This document shows positions 10,027 to 18,624 of a DNA stretch of 64,000 nt, in pieces. Source of the DNA: Lacibacter sp. H407. GTDB taxonomy: Bacteria > Bacteroidota > Bacteroidia > Chitinophagales > Chitinophagaceae. The position numbers and the translations under genes are program-made. The stretch lies in assembly GCF_037892605.1 (NCBI RefSeq), contig NZ_JBBKTU010000001.1, positions 2,542,001 through 2,606,000 of the forward strand, read 5' to 3'. The first letter of the stretch is position 1. Every line of letters begins with the position of its first letter. The notes below the pieces were generated by a model. The model searched no databases, was not told where the DNA came from, and saw nothing but the letters and a program-made list of their open reading frames with translations.

Positions 10027-10920
10027 ATGAATCTTCAGGATCAATTACGAGGTACAGGTGTTGCTTTGGTTACTCCATTTAAACAGAATATGGAGATCGA
10101 TTTTGTTGCCCTTGAACGTGTTATCAATTTTGTTATTGATAAAGGTGTTGAATATGTTGTTACGTTAGGAACAACTGGCGAAACACCAACCTTGAGTAAA
10201 GATGAAAAACTTGAATTGATCAGGTTTACAAATGAAATTGTTGCCAACAGAGTGCCGGTTGTTGTGGGTATTGGCGGTAACAACACATTATCGATCATTA
10301 AGGATCTGGAAACATTTCCATTGGAAAATGCGGCGGCTATATTAAGTGCCAGCCCTTATTATAACAAACCATCACAGGAAGGTATTTACCAGCATTACAA
10401 AGCATTGGCTGAGGTAACGCCTAAGCCAATCATTTTATACAATGTGCCCGGACGTACGGGGCGAAATATGTCAGCAGCCACAACCTTGCGGTTAGCCAAA
10501 GATTTTGAAATGATCGCAGGTATTAAAGAAGCCAGCGGTGATATGTTGCAAAGCATGCAGATATTGAAAGACAAACCGGCTGATTTTTTAGTTGTGAGTG
10601 GCGATGATGGATTGGCAATGCCGCAAATTGCATGTGGTATGGATGGTGTGATCAGCGTTGCGGCAAACTGCCTGCCTTACGAATTCAGTGAAATGGTTCG
10701 TTTGTCATTGAAAGGTGATTTTGCCCGAGCAAAACAATTGAATGATCAAATGCTCGAGGCGTACGATTTGTTATTTGCTGAAAATAACCCCGCTGGTGTA
10801 AAAGCATTTTTAACTGAATTAGGATTGATCGAAAATAATCTTCGTTTGCCGGTAGTTCCATTAAGCGAGGGTTTACATACATCTGTAAAAAAATACATGG
10901 GGCAGCTTACAAATGGTTGA
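10027..10920 (+). CDS. dapA: 4-hydroxy-tetrahydrodipicolinate synthase
   Basis: The 297-residue TIM-barrel aldolase condenses pyruvate with aspartate semialdehyde in the lysine/diaminopimelate pathway. Visible hallmarks: GTGVALVTPF at the start, LGTTGETPTLS, the tyrosine at 138 within ILYNVPGRTG and the Schiff-base lysine at 167 within GIKEASGD. Length is normal. The C-terminal end overlaps the start of the esterase gene by 8 bases, so the two are probably co-transcribed, although no functional link is evident. Confidence 0.95.
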   Translation: MNLQDQLRGTGVALVTPFKQNMEIDFVALERVINFVIDKGVEYVVTLGTTGETPTLSKDEKLELIRFTNEIVANRVPVVVGIGGNNTLSIIKDLETFPLENAAAILSASPYYNKPSQEGIYQHYKALAEVTPKPIILYNVPGRTGRNMSAATTLRLAKDFEMIAGIKEASGDMLQSMQILKDKPADFLVVSGDDGLAMPQIACGMDGVISVAANCLPYEFSEMVRLSLKGDFARAKQLNDQMLEAYDLLFAENNPAGVKAFLTELGLIENNLRLPVVPLSEGLHTSVKKYMGQLTNG

Positions 10921-12079
10921 GCATTGCAATAACCATAGTTGGCAAAAACTAAACAAGAAGATACTGTTCTTTTCTGCTGCTGTGTTATTGAGTACTGCAT
11001 TATTTGCTCAGTATAATGTGAGGATTGAAATACAAAACAGACCTGGTACACATAAAACTGACACACTTTTTATTGCCGGAAATTTTAACGGATGGAACCC
11101 CGGCCTTGGCAACTATCGTTTTTCACAATTTGCCAATCAAAACAAACTTGAATTAACTGGCGTTGCGAAGGGTTTGCTCGAATACAAAATAACCCGGGGC
11201 TCCTGGACAAAAGTTGAATGTGCTGCCAATGGTACTTCAATTGAAAATCGCATTGCACAAATCAGTTCCGATACTACACTCTATATTAATGTACAAGCAT
11301 GGGCCGATGATATTCCCGGTCGTCCTCCTGTTTCAACCCGAACAAAAAATGTATTTGTGCTTGATACGGCTTTCTTTATGCCGCAATTGAATCGGAAACG
11401 GCGCATCTGGGTGTACCTGCCTGAGAATTATGCATTCTCAAATAAACGATATCCTGTATTATACATGCACGATGGGCAAAACCTATTTGATGCACTTACC
11501 TCATCGTTTGGAGAATGGGGAGTTGATGAAATGATGGATACAGTAAAGCTGCGAAAGCAATGCATTATTGTTGGCATCGATCATGGAGATTCAAAGCGAT
11601 TGACAGAGTATAATCCTTACAAGTCGAGATTTGGTGATGGCGAAGGTGATGCATACGTTGATTTTCTTGTTCAAACGCTGAAACCGCAAATTGATCAACG
11701 GTTTCGTACAAAAGCTGATATGGCTAATACGTCTATTGCAGGCAGTTCAATGGGTGGTTTGATTTCGCTGTATGCAGTATTGAAATATCCAGCTGTATTT
11801 GGAAACGCAGGAGTGTTTTCGCCGGCTTTCTGGATCGCACCGGAGTTGACAAAAAAAATTGAAAGTATGACAGGCTTCAAGCAAGCGGTATATTTTGTTT
11901 GTGGTGAATTGGAAGGCGATCAAATGACAAAAGATATGCGACAGCTTTACCTGTTGTTACAACAAAAAGGACTCAAACGTACCGTCTATAAGCAAGTAAA
12001 AGACGGCCAGCATAATGAACGCTTCTGGCAAACAGAAATGGATGACTTTTACGAATGGTTATTTGATCAAACAAGATAA
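10913..12079 (+). CDS. Secreted alpha/beta-hydrolase esterase with an N-terminal glycogen-binding-like domain
   Basis: The 388-residue protein starts inside the end of dapA. A signal peptide follows a ~15-residue N-extension (KKILFFSAAVLLSTALFAQ). Residues ~35-125 resemble an early-set/CBM48 domain (TLFIAGNFNGWNPG). The rest is an esterase D/Fes-like alpha/beta hydrolase: RRIWVYLPENY, YPVLYMHDGQNLFD, nucleophile Ser279 in GSSMGG and His367 in DGQHNERFW. Such enzymes hydrolyse ester bonds in siderophores or acylated glycans; the substrate is unknown. The 3' end overlaps the convergent rnz gene by 13 bases, with no terminator between them. Confidence 0.82.
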   Translation: MVEHCNNHSWQKLNKKILFFSAAVLLSTALFAQYNVRIEIQNRPGTHKTDTLFIAGNFNGWNPGLGNYRFSQFANQNKLELTGVAKGLLEYKITRGSWTKVECAANGTSIENRIAQISSDTTLYINVQAWADDIPGRPPVSTRTKNVFVLDTAFFMPQLNRKRRIWVYLPENYAFSNKRYPVLYMHDGQNLFDALTSSFGEWGVDEMMDTVKLRKQCIIVGIDHGDSKRLTEYNPYKSRFGDGEGDAYVDFLVQTLKPQIDQRFRTKADMANTSIAGSSMGGLISLYAVLKYPAVFGNAGVFSPAFWIAPELTKKIESMTGFKQAVYFVCGELEGDQMTKDMRQLYLLLQQKGLKRTVYKQVKDGQHNERFWQTEMDDFYEWLFDQTR

Positions 12080-12969
12080 GTAGTTCCTTCAGCTGCCAGT
12101 TCTGTATTACTGAACACTTCTCTCGCTTCACTTTCAAATTGTAATAAATTCTCAAACTTTGCTGAAAAATGACCAATGAGTAATTTTTTTGCATTGGCTT
12201 TTACTGCAATAGTTGCAGCTTGTTTTGTTGTGGAGTGAAAGCGTTCTGCAGCTTTTTCAACAAGTGCTGCGGGGTATGTGCTTTCATGATACATCAGGTC
12301 TGCATCAGCAATGATACTGCACAGGCTTTCATCATAAATTGTATCGGCACAAAATGCATAACTCTTTGGTTTTACATTTTCGATGGTAAGCAATTCATTT
12401 TTGATGATCGATCCATCGGCATTTATATGGTCTTCACCATCCTGCAGTTTTTGGTAAGAGGCAGTTGGAATATTGTAAGCAGTTACTTTTTCAATATCAA
12501 TTTTACGTGCATGTCTTTTTTCTTTTACAACAAACCCCCAGCATTCAATACGATGTTGTGTAGAAAAACATTCTACAGTATAACTTTTTGCATCGAGCAA
12601 CAATCCCGGTTGTTCAATTGCATGAAATGTAAATGAAAACGGAAGCATTGTGTTGGAGATGCGGAATTGCAGTTCAATAATTTCAATTAATGGAGCAGGG
12701 CCGTACACATGTAATGGCTGAATACGACCCAACAAAGCAAAACTGTTCAGCAATCCAATTAAACCAAAATAATGATCACCATGCAGGTGCGATATAAAGA
12801 TGTGGTTGATGCGGCTACGTTTGATCCGATAGTTCAGGATTTGTATTTGTGTTCCTTCACCACAATCAAACATCAGCAGATCATCAGCTGTTGTAATGAT
12901 TTGTGAAGTAGGGTGGCGACCAAATGCAGGAATGGCAGAATTATTTCCAAGAATTGTAACAGCCAACAT
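12067..12969 (-). CDS. rnz: Ribonuclease Z
   Basis: The 300-residue metallo-beta-lactamase-fold endonuclease cuts the 3' trailer of tRNA precursors. Family marks: LGNNSAIPAFGRHPTS at the N-terminus, the zinc motif HLHGDH at residues 61-66 preceded by IFIS, FCADTIYDE, DLMYHESTY, and the late GHFSAKF motif. Length matches bacterial RNase Z (~300). This matters because the five tRNA genes examined at 56.7-58.6 kb do not encode a terminal CCA, so 3' processing plus CCA addition is required. It lies 43 bases downstream of the STAS gene on the same strand and may share its transcript. Confidence 0.95.
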   Translation of the reverse strand: MLAVTILGNNSAIPAFGRHPTSQIITTADDLLMFDCGEGTQIQILNYRIKRSRINHIFISHLHGDHYFGLIGLLNSFALLGRIQPLHVYGPAPLIEIIELQFRISNTMLPFSFTFHAIEQPGLLLDAKSYTVECFSTQHRIECWGFVVKEKRHARKIDIEKVTAYNIPTASYQKLQDGEDHINADGSIIKNELLTIENVKPKSYAFCADTIYDESLCSIIADADLMYHESTYPAALVEKAAERFHSTTKQAATIAVKANAKKLLIGHFSAKFENLLQFESEAREVFSNTELAAEGTTYLV

Positions 12970-13012
12970 GAACAGAGATAGTTTTGTGGTTAGTAAGTAT
13001 GTTTTTCAAATG

Positions 13013-13399
13013 TTAATTTGTTTCTTCTTCATCGCCGAATAATTCCCGTTCGATCTCTTCCATCTGCACAATATCCCAGGCTTCACTTTCGGTAGGTGTG
13101 AAATTAATAAGATCAAGCATTTCTTTGTCATCAAAGAATTGCTCCACCTCAGGTTTCATCTCACAGATCACAAAGGAGTATTGTTGTTCATAAAACTCCT
13201 GTTGACAGTTGAGCATGGTTTCGGCTATCTGTTGATCCAGCAATGTTACGTTGCCAAGGTTCAACACAACGTTTTTTACTTCCTTTTTCAGGCAGTCAAG
13301 CAACAATTGTCTGAATTCTTCTGTCATATTTTCAGAAAGCGCTGTTTCCATGGGTGTTAAAACATGGAATTTCTCCTTGGTATCAATTTTGACAGTCAT
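13013..13399 (-). CDS. STAS-domain protein
   Basis: The 128-residue protein has the alternating strand/helix pattern of a STAS domain, the fold of anti-sigma-factor antagonists (KNVVLNLGNVTLLDQQIAETML; QQYSFVICEM). The usual phosphorylatable Ser in the DxS motif is not obvious: after LGNVTLLDQQ the position reads as Gln/Ile. The C-terminus is acidic (ELFGDEEETN). No partner anti-sigma kinase is nearby. It is divergent from clpC (84-bp gap) and upstream of rnz on the same strand. I would not assign a pathway; a small regulatory or scaffolding role is inference. Confidence 0.75.
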   Translation of the reverse strand: MTVKIDTKEKFHVLTPMETALSENMTEEFRQLLLDCLKKEVKNVVLNLGNVTLLDQQIAETMLNCQQEFYEQQYSFVICEMKPEVEQFFDDKEMLDLINFTPTESEAWDIVQMEEIERELFGDEEETN

Positions 13400-13483
13400 A
13401 GTTTTATTAACAGATAGTGTGTAACTTAAAGCAAACTTCGATCAAAATTATTCGTTATAATTGTAAAAACCGAATATCCATCT

Positions 13484-16021
13484 ATGGATCATAATTTTTC
13501 AACACAAGTAAAAGAGATCATTTCGTTCAGCAGGGAAGAAGCGTTGAGGCTTGGAAATGATTTCATCGGAACTGAACATCTCGTTTTAGGGATGATCAGG
13601 GAAGGAGAAAACACTGCAATTAAAGTATTAAAAAACCTTCATGTTGACCTCTATGAACTGCGAAAGGAAATTGAACTGGCAGTTAAAGATAAAACAGGAA
13701 AGAACATTGCCAACATCAATAGCTTGCCATTAACCAAGCAGGCTGAGAAAGTTATTCGTGTTACGGTACTCGAAGCAAAAGCATTGAAAAGTCCGCAGGT
13801 GGAAACAGAACACCTGATGTTATCAATATTAAAAAACAAGGAAAATATCGCTACACAGATTTTGAACCAGTTTGAAATTGATTACGATATTTTCAGAAAT
13901 GAATTAGGTATGGTAAAATCAAACGATCCCCGTGCCGAGTATGACGATCCCGGCGAAGAAGACTTTGACGACGAAAAGTCGAAGTATTCACAATCACGTT
14001 CCAAACAGCAGGCTGGTGCAAAAAGCAAAACACCTGTATTGGATAATTTCGGAAGAGATATAACACGTCTTGCAGAAAACGGCTCATTGGATCCCATTGT
14101 TGGTCGTGAAGCAGAAATTGAACGTGTATCTCAAATTCTCTCCCGTCGTAAAAAAAACAACCCTATTCTGATTGGAGAACCTGGTGTTGGTAAAACGGCG
14201 ATCGTGGAAGGTCTTGCACTTCGTATTGTTCAACGTAAAGTTTCACGTGTGTTATATGATAAGCGTGTAGTATCGCTTGATCTTGCAGCATTGGTGGCTG
14301 GTACAAAATACCGTGGTCAGTTCGAAGAGCGGATGAAAGCGATCATGAATGAATTAGAGAAGAACAGAGATGTGATCTTGTTCATTGATGAGATCCATAC
14401 CATTGTTGGTGCAGGTGGCGCCAGTGGTTCTTTGGATGCTTCAAATATTTTCAAACCGGCGTTGTCAAGAGGTGAATTGCAATGTATTGGTGCATCAACT
14501 TTGGACGAATACAGAATGTATATTGAGAAAGATGGTGCATTAGATCGTCGTTTTCAAAAAGTGATCATTGACCCACCAAGTATCGATGAAACCATTCAGA
14601 TTCTTCATAACATCAAATCGAAGTACGAAGAGTTTCACAATGTTGCTTATAACGATGAAGCCATCAATGCTTGCGTAAAGTTGAGCGATCGTTATATGAC
14701 CGACAGACTGTTACCCGACAAAGCAATTGATGTGTTGGATGAAGTGGGTGCAAGAGTGCATCTGAAGAATATCAATGTGCCGCAGGAAATTCTTGATCTG
14801 GAGAAAAAGATCGAAGACATCAAACTGGAAAAGAATAAAGTGGTGAAGAGTCAGCGCTTTGAAGAAGCTGCTTCACTTCGTGATACCGAGAAGCGATTGG
14901 GAGAAGAGTTGGAAAAAGCAAAAGCAAAGTGGGAAGAAGAAAGTAAGCACAAGCGTTATCCAATCGATGAAGAAGCAATTGCTGAAGTCGTAAGTATGAT
15001 GACAGGTATTCCTGTGAAGCGAATGGTACAGGCTGAGACCGATAAGCTTCGTCGTATGGCTGATGATCTGCAAGGTGCAGTAATTGGTCAGGATGAAGCC
15101 ATCAGCAAAGTAGTAAAAGCCATTCAGCGTAACAGAGTAGGGTTGAAAGATCCAAAGAAGCCGATCGGTACATTTATATTCCTTGGCCCTACCGGTGTTG
15201 GTAAAACCGAATTGGCACGTGCCCTTGCACGTTACATGTTCGATAGTGATGATGCACTGATTCGTATTGATATGAGTGAGTACATGGAAAAATTCACTGT
15301 AAGTCGTTTAATTGGTGCACCTCCGGGTTATGTAGGTTATGAAGAAGGTGGTCAATTGACAGAACGTGTTCGTCGTAAACCTTACTCCGTTGTTTTGTTA
15401 GATGAAATTGAAAAAGCACATCCGGATATTTACAATATTCTGTTACAGGTGCTGGATGATGGACAATTAACCGATGGCCTTGGACGTAAAGTTGATTTCA
15501 AGAATACACTCATTATCATGACATCAAATATTGGTGTTCGCCAATTGAAAGATTTTGGAGAGGGTGTAGGTTTTGCCACAGCAACCCGTATGCAGAATGC
15601 CGATGAGAATAACAAAGCGGTGATTGAAAAAGCATTGAAGAAAACCTTCTCACCTGAATTCCTGAACAGGATCGATGATGTAATGATCTTCAACTCACTT
15701 ACTAGAGATCATATCTTCCGCATCATTGATATATTGATGAAAGGAGTAAGTGCACGGTTGAAAAACCTTGGCTTTGCTCTTGAGCTCACGGAAGAAGCGA
15801 AGGAATTTATTTCTGATAAAGGGTATGATGCACAGTTTGGTGCCCGTCCGTTGCACAGAGCTATCCAGAAGTATTTGGAAGATCCGTTAGCAGAGGAAAT
15901 TTTGAACATGAATATTAAAGATGGAGATGTGTTGATTGCTGATCTTGATAAAGAAAATCAGATCATTAAATTCACATTCAAAGAAAAAGCGAAAAAATCA
16001 GCGAAGTCATCAGAGGCATAA
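13484..16021 (+). CDS. clpC: ClpC-type ATP-dependent protease ATPase subunit
   Basis: The 845-residue Hsp100 unfoldase feeds substrates to ClpP. Domain order: two Clp-N repeats (1-150; [23 protein letters not shown]), an acidic linker (~153-180), AAA+ module 1 with Walker A GEPGVGKT at 231-238 and Walker [10 protein letters not shown], a UVR-containing middle coiled coil (~425-480), and AAA+ module 2 with GPTGVGKT at 568-575 and Walker [12 protein letters not shown]. Length and the short M-domain fit ClpC rather than ClpB. No clpP is in the window. It is monocistronic by context: a divergent STAS gene upstream and a palindromic repeat plus a terminator downstream. Confidence 0.95.
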   Translation: MDHNFSTQVKEIISFSREEALRLGNDFIGTEHLVLGMIREGENTAIKVLKNLHVDLYELRKEIELAVKDKTGKNIANINSLPLTKQAEKVIRVTVLEAKALKSPQVETEHLMLSILKNKENIATQILNQFEIDYDIFRNELGMVKSNDPRAEYDDPGEEDFDDEKSKYSQSRSKQQAGAKSKTPVLDNFGRDITRLAENGSLDPIVGREAEIERVSQILSRRKKNNPILIGEPGVGKTAIVEGLALRIVQRKVSRVLYDKRVVSLDLAALVAGTKYRGQFEERMKAIMNELEKNRDVILFIDEIHTIVGAGGASGSLDASNIFKPALSRGELQCIGASTLDEYRMYIEKDGALDRRFQKVIIDPPSIDETIQILHNIKSKYEEFHNVAYNDEAINACVKLSDRYMTDRLLPDKAIDVLDEVGARVHLKNINVPQEILDLEKKIEDIKLEKNKVVKSQRFEEAASLRDTEKRLGEELEKAKAKWEEESKHKRYPIDEEAIAEVVSMMTGIPVKRMVQAETDKLRRMADDLQGAVIGQDEAISKVVKAIQRNRVGLKDPKKPIGTFIFLGPTGVGKTELARALARYMFDSDDALIRIDMSEYMEKFTVSRLIGAPPGYVGYEEGGQLTERVRRKPYSVVLLDEIEKAHPDIYNILLQVLDDGQLTDGLGRKVDFKNTLIIMTSNIGVRQLKDFGEGVGFATATRMQNADENNKAVIEKALKKTFSPEFLNRIDDVMIFNSLTRDHIFRIIDILMKGVSARLKNLGFALELTEEAKEFISDKGYDAQFGARPLHRAIQKYLEDPLAEEILNMNIKDGDVLIADLDKENQIIKFTFKEKAKKSAKSSEA

Positions 16022-16022
16022 G

Positions 16023-16082
16023 GGTTGCCAACCTTAGAACGCAGAATTTACGTATTCACATTAATTTAAAAGGTTGGCAACC
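16023..16082. repeat. Inverted pair of GGTTGCCAACC-type palindromes after clpC
   Basis: GGTTGCCAACCTT (16023-16035) and its reverse complement (16070-16082) flank a 34-base AT-rich loop. Each arm also carries a palindromic 11-mer core, so the element can fold as one long stem or as two small ones. It begins right after the clpC stop and precedes the real terminator. It may be a REP-like element or an mRNA 3'-end stabiliser. Confidence 0.6.
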
Positions 16083-16091
16083 TTAACCAAA

Positions 16092-16116
16092 CCCCGCTTA
16101 TTCAGCGGGGTTTTTT
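16092..16116 (+). terminator. Rho-independent terminator of clpC
   Basis: A 7-bp stem CCCCGCT/AGCGGGG (16092-16098 with 16104-16110) around a 5-base loop is followed by six T. Confidence 0.88.
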
Positions 16117-16119
16117 AAT

Positions 16120-16127
16120 TAGTTTTG
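16120..16127 (+). promoter_or_regulatory. Candidate -7 promoter box of cmk (TAGTTTTG)
   Basis: TAGTTTTG matches TAnnTTTG and ends 4 bases before the GTG start of cmk, immediately after the clpC terminator. No good -33 TTTG is present. If used, the cmk transcript is essentially leaderless. Confidence 0.5.
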
Positions 16128-16131
16128 CCCG

Positions 16132-16815
16132 GTGGAACAAACTAAGAAGATTACAATTGCCATTGATGGGTGGTCCAGTTGTGGTAAAAGCACACTGGCA
16201 AAACAGTTAGCCAAGGAACTTGGATATATATATATAGATAGCGGAGCCATGTACCGGGCCATTACACTTTATTTTCTGAGGAATCACATTGACTGGACCA
16301 GTGAAGAAGAGGTGAAGGAAGCGTTGAACGATATTGAATTAGAGTTTAAGCCCAATAGCCAAACCGGTGCATCTGAAATATACCTCAATGGTGAGAACAT
16401 TGAATATGTAATTCGGGACCTGGTGGTTGCTGAGAAGGTAAGTGATGTGGCTGCAATTGCTGCTGTTCGCTCATTTGCCGTGGAGCGGCAACAGCAAATG
16501 GGTGCTGGGAAAGGAATTGTAATGGATGGGCGAGATATTGGCACCACGGTTTTCCCATCAGCAGAGCTGAAAATATTCATGACGGCCGATAATGCAGTGC
16601 GGGTAGAGCGCCGATTTAAAGAATTGTATGAGAAAAACCCAAATATTACCATTGAAGAAGTAAAGGCGAATCTTGAAATGCGGGACTACATCGATTCACA
16701 CCGTGAGGTGAGTCCTTTGCAAAAAGCAACTGATGCCATTGTAATTGATAATACTGATATCACCCCTCAGCAGCAATTGCAAGTTGCCCTTAAGTATGTA
16801 AGGATGAAGCAGTAA
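16132..16815 (+). CDS. cmk: Cytidylate kinase
   Basis: The 227-residue protein phosphorylates CMP and dCMP with ATP. The start is GTG (16132), giving MEQTKKITIAIDGWSSCGKST with the P-loop GWSSCGKST at residues ~13-21; this is the only start that keeps the first strand. Further family marks: YIDSGAMYRA, the CMP-domain (~55-100) typical of bacterial Cmk, GKGIVMDGRDIGTTVFP, and DYIDSHREVSPL. Length is the usual ~225. It follows the clpC terminator directly and has its own promoter-like box; the next gene is 300 bases away. Confidence 0.95.
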   Translation: MEQTKKITIAIDGWSSCGKSTLAKQLAKELGYIYIDSGAMYRAITLYFLRNHIDWTSEEEVKEALNDIELEFKPNSQTGASEIYLNGENIEYVIRDLVVAEKVSDVAAIAAVRSFAVERQQQMGAGKGIVMDGRDIGTTVFPSAELKIFMTADNAVRVERRFKELYEKNPNITIEEVKANLEMRDYIDSHREVSPLQKATDAIVIDNTDITPQQQLQVALKYVRMKQ

Positions 16816-17057
16816 AGTGAGAGACTGGTATCCTCCTGCGAAAAATATTTTTCACAAAAGCTTTGCTAATTCAAAACCAACCTCTATCTTCGTCTTCTAT
16901 CTGATCCTCATATCCGACTAACCTCCCCTTAAATCCGTTCATCCGAACAATCCAATTTTTTCTGAATCTAATTTAATTTCTGGTTATACTGTCCATCTTC
17001 CTGTGATGAGCTATGTCGTTTTACGGCACAGTAATCACTATATCCTCCATTGAATTG

Positions 17058-17077
17058 CTTTTTCAAAAGGTGTCCTT
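17058..17077 (+). repeat. Shared 20-base leader motif, copy 1
   Basis: CTTTTTCAAAAGGTGTCCTT occurs identically here and at 18565-18584, ending 38 and 40 bases before the ATG of the first and second T9SS cargo genes. The surrounding intergenic DNA is far less alike, so the motif looks selected, or it is the best-kept part of a duplication. Confidence 0.75.
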
Positions 17078-17113
17078 TGAACCGCCAATCTATTTTTTAC
17101 CTCTAAACCTTTT
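17065..17113 (+). promoter_or_regulatory. Leader inverted repeat sequestering the start region, T9SS gene 1
   Basis: AAAAGGT (17065-17071) is complementary to ACCTTTT (17107-17113), which ends 2 bases before the ATG. A 7-bp stem would place the start codon at the foot of a hairpin. The arms are A/T-rich, so stability is modest. Confidence 0.4.
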
Positions 17114-17115
17114 TT

Positions 17116-18249
17116 ATGAAAAAGTTTTTACTCTCTTCGGTTTTAATGTTGGCGATAATTTTATCGTCTAATGCTCAGGTTATTGAAAGTTTTAATGGCG
17201 GTGTTTTGCCGACCGGATGGGATGTTGCACAGGGAATGCAAGTTACTTCCTACAACAATCCAGACAATAATTGTGCAAGTGATTTTGGGTTATTAACTCC
17301 TGGTGTCGGCGGAAATAATCCAGCTAAAGTTTTGACTCCATCGGTTGCATATACTGTGGCTTCATCCTTTGTAAATGCGGGTTTTACAATTTACATTTTT
17401 GACTCAAATCTTAAATGTGAAAGTAAAAAAGATCTTCCATGCGTAACTTTCGTAAAAGTATATTTGGTGAAACCAACATGGACAAGCGCATCAATTCCAC
17501 CCGCAAGTGAAATTTACAATGAAAGTCAAGTGCAGATTGTACAGGCAAATACTGCAAATATTCTTGTAGTCCCTTCCACGAATGTCCCGGTAGGAGGTAG
17601 CTATCGTGTGTTGTATGATTTCAGTGTTGCTGACAACTGCAATCAGAATGGCACAAAATATATTTTAGATGAGTTCAAAGTTATCACTACTGTTGATGGT
17701 CCGCTGCCAGTAACTTTGAAAAATTTCAATGCAGTTCAACGTAGCAGTAAAGTAAGCCTTACTTGGGAAACTTCAACTGAGCTGAATAATGATGGTTTTG
17801 AAATTGAGCGTCGTATTGGTGCTGGTGCTTATCAAAAAATTGCATTCGTAGATTCAAAAGCTCCGGGCGGAAATGGCGCAGAGTTTTCATATTCTTTTGA
17901 AGACAACACTGTATTGCCAAAAGGAGTTTCTTACTACCGCTTACGTCAGGTTGATTTTGATGGCCGTGCTACATATAGCGAAATTAAAGCTGTAAGAACA
18001 GGCAATGGTGCAATCATCCTTTCAGTATATCCAAACCCAAGTCGTGGAACTGTAAATGTTGCAATTCCTGATGGTATTGGTACGTTTGATGTTTCAGTTG
18101 ATGACTTTACAGGAAAATCAGTGCAACGTTTCAGTGGATTAACTTCACGTAACATGCAGCTGAATAATTTGAAACCAGGTATGTACATGTTGCGTGTAAG
18201 CATTCGTGCAACTGGTGAAACGATCACAGAAAGAATTGCAGTGCAATAA
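17116..18249 (+). CDS. T9SS-exported protein with C-terminal type A sorting domain (tandem gene 1)
   Basis: The 377-residue protein has a signal peptide (MKKFLLSSVLMLAIILSSNAQ), a ~170-residue N-terminal beta domain starting VIESFNGGVLPTGWDV that resembles secreted jelly-roll modules, a fibronectin-III-like module (~195-290; VSLTWETSTELNNDGFEIER through YYRLRQVDFDGRATYSEIKAV) and a C-terminal T9SS type A sorting domain (~300-377; VYPNPSRGTVNVAIP through LKPGMYMLRV). It should cross the outer membrane by type IX secretion, lose the sorting domain and end up released or anchored. The two following genes share the FnIII plus sorting part, but this N-terminal domain is different. Function unknown; an adhesin or matrix protein is inference. 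Confidence 0.85.
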   Translation: MKKFLLSSVLMLAIILSSNAQVIESFNGGVLPTGWDVAQGMQVTSYNNPDNNCASDFGLLTPGVGGNNPAKVLTPSVAYTVASSFVNAGFTIYIFDSNLKCESKKDLPCVTFVKVYLVKPTWTSASIPPASEIYNESQVQIVQANTANILVVPSTNVPVGGSYRVLYDFSVADNCNQNGTKYILDEFKVITTVDGPLPVTLKNFNAVQRSSKVSLTWETSTELNNDGFEIERRIGAGAYQKIAFVDSKAPGGNGAEFSYSFEDNTVLPKGVSYYRLRQVDFDGRATYSEIKAVRTGNGAIILSVYPNPSRGTVNVAIPDGIGTFDVSVDDFTGKSVQRFSGLTSRNMQLNNLKPGMYMLRVSIRATGETITERIAVQ

Positions 18250-18255
18250 AATACG

Positions 18256-18275
18256 GGACAGGAAAAACCAGATAA
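18256..18275 (+). repeat. Shared 3'-UTR motif, copy 1
   Basis: GGACAGGAAAAACCAGATAA follows the stop of T9SS gene 1 and recurs identically at 20240-20259 after T9SS gene 2, which indicates duplication of the gene together with its 3' flank. Confidence 0.75.
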
Positions 18276-18290
18276 GATAAAGACAAAAGG

Positions 18291-18316
18291 AAAGCCTCAC
18301 GCAAGTGAGGCTTTTT
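18291..18316 (+). terminator. Rho-independent terminator of T9SS gene 1
   Basis: AAAGCCTCAC (18291-18300), loop GCAA, GTGAGGCTTT (18305-18314), then more T. Confidence 0.9.
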
Positions 18317-18564
18317 GCTTTTATTTAAAAAATTATTTTAGAAATAGCTTGCTTATATAAATATTCACTGCTATTTTTACAGCCTAATCTACTCTCCATC
18401 CTACGAACACCTTTCCATTAATTTCTTCATCCTACGACTAACCTGAAATTTTTTACAAGACTCATTTTCAGCCGAACTATTAGTTGTTAAGTATTCCAAG
18501 CTTCCTTTGAATTATCTGAATCTTTTTAGATAAAGTTGCTATTCACCTATATCCCAATGATTAA

Positions 18565-18584
18565 CTTTTTCAAAAGGTGTCCTT
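18565..18584 (+). repeat. Shared 20-base leader motif, copy 2
   Basis: Identical to 17058-17077. It ends 40 bases before the ATG of T9SS gene 2. Confidence 0.75.
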
Positions 18585-18623
18585 CGAATAACCTCTGATT
18601 TTTTTCACCTCAAAAAACCTTTT
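18572..18623 (+). promoter_or_regulatory. Leader inverted repeat sequestering the start region, T9SS gene 2
   Basis: AAAAGGT (18572-18578) pairs with ACCTTTT (18617-18623), which abuts the ATG at 18625. The layout is the same as in T9SS gene 1. Confidence 0.4.
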
Positions 18624-18624
18624 T

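Larger units (their letters stand above)
16816..17115. other. Intergenic region upstream of the first T9SS cargo gene
   Basis: 300 bases without an open reading frame of interest. The left two thirds are AT-rich with pyrimidine-rich stretches and no hairpin I can support. The right end (17058-17115) is the leader described separately. No clean TTTG-N19-TAnnTTTG promoter is visible, so the promoter of the T9SS gene may use another sigma factor. Confidence 0.5.
18317..18624. other. Intergenic region upstream of T9SS gene 2
   Basis: About 308 bases with no gene. It is AT-rich, shares short words with the region upstream of T9SS gene 1 (for example CGACTAACCT) and ends in the conserved 20-base leader motif. 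No standard promoter pair is visible. Confidence 0.5.

Noticed and set aside
12220-12636. A 138-residue open frame antisense to rnz
   Set aside because: The translation (CFCSFFNKCCGVC...) is typical of a shadow frame; rnz on the other strand has intact catalytic motifs.
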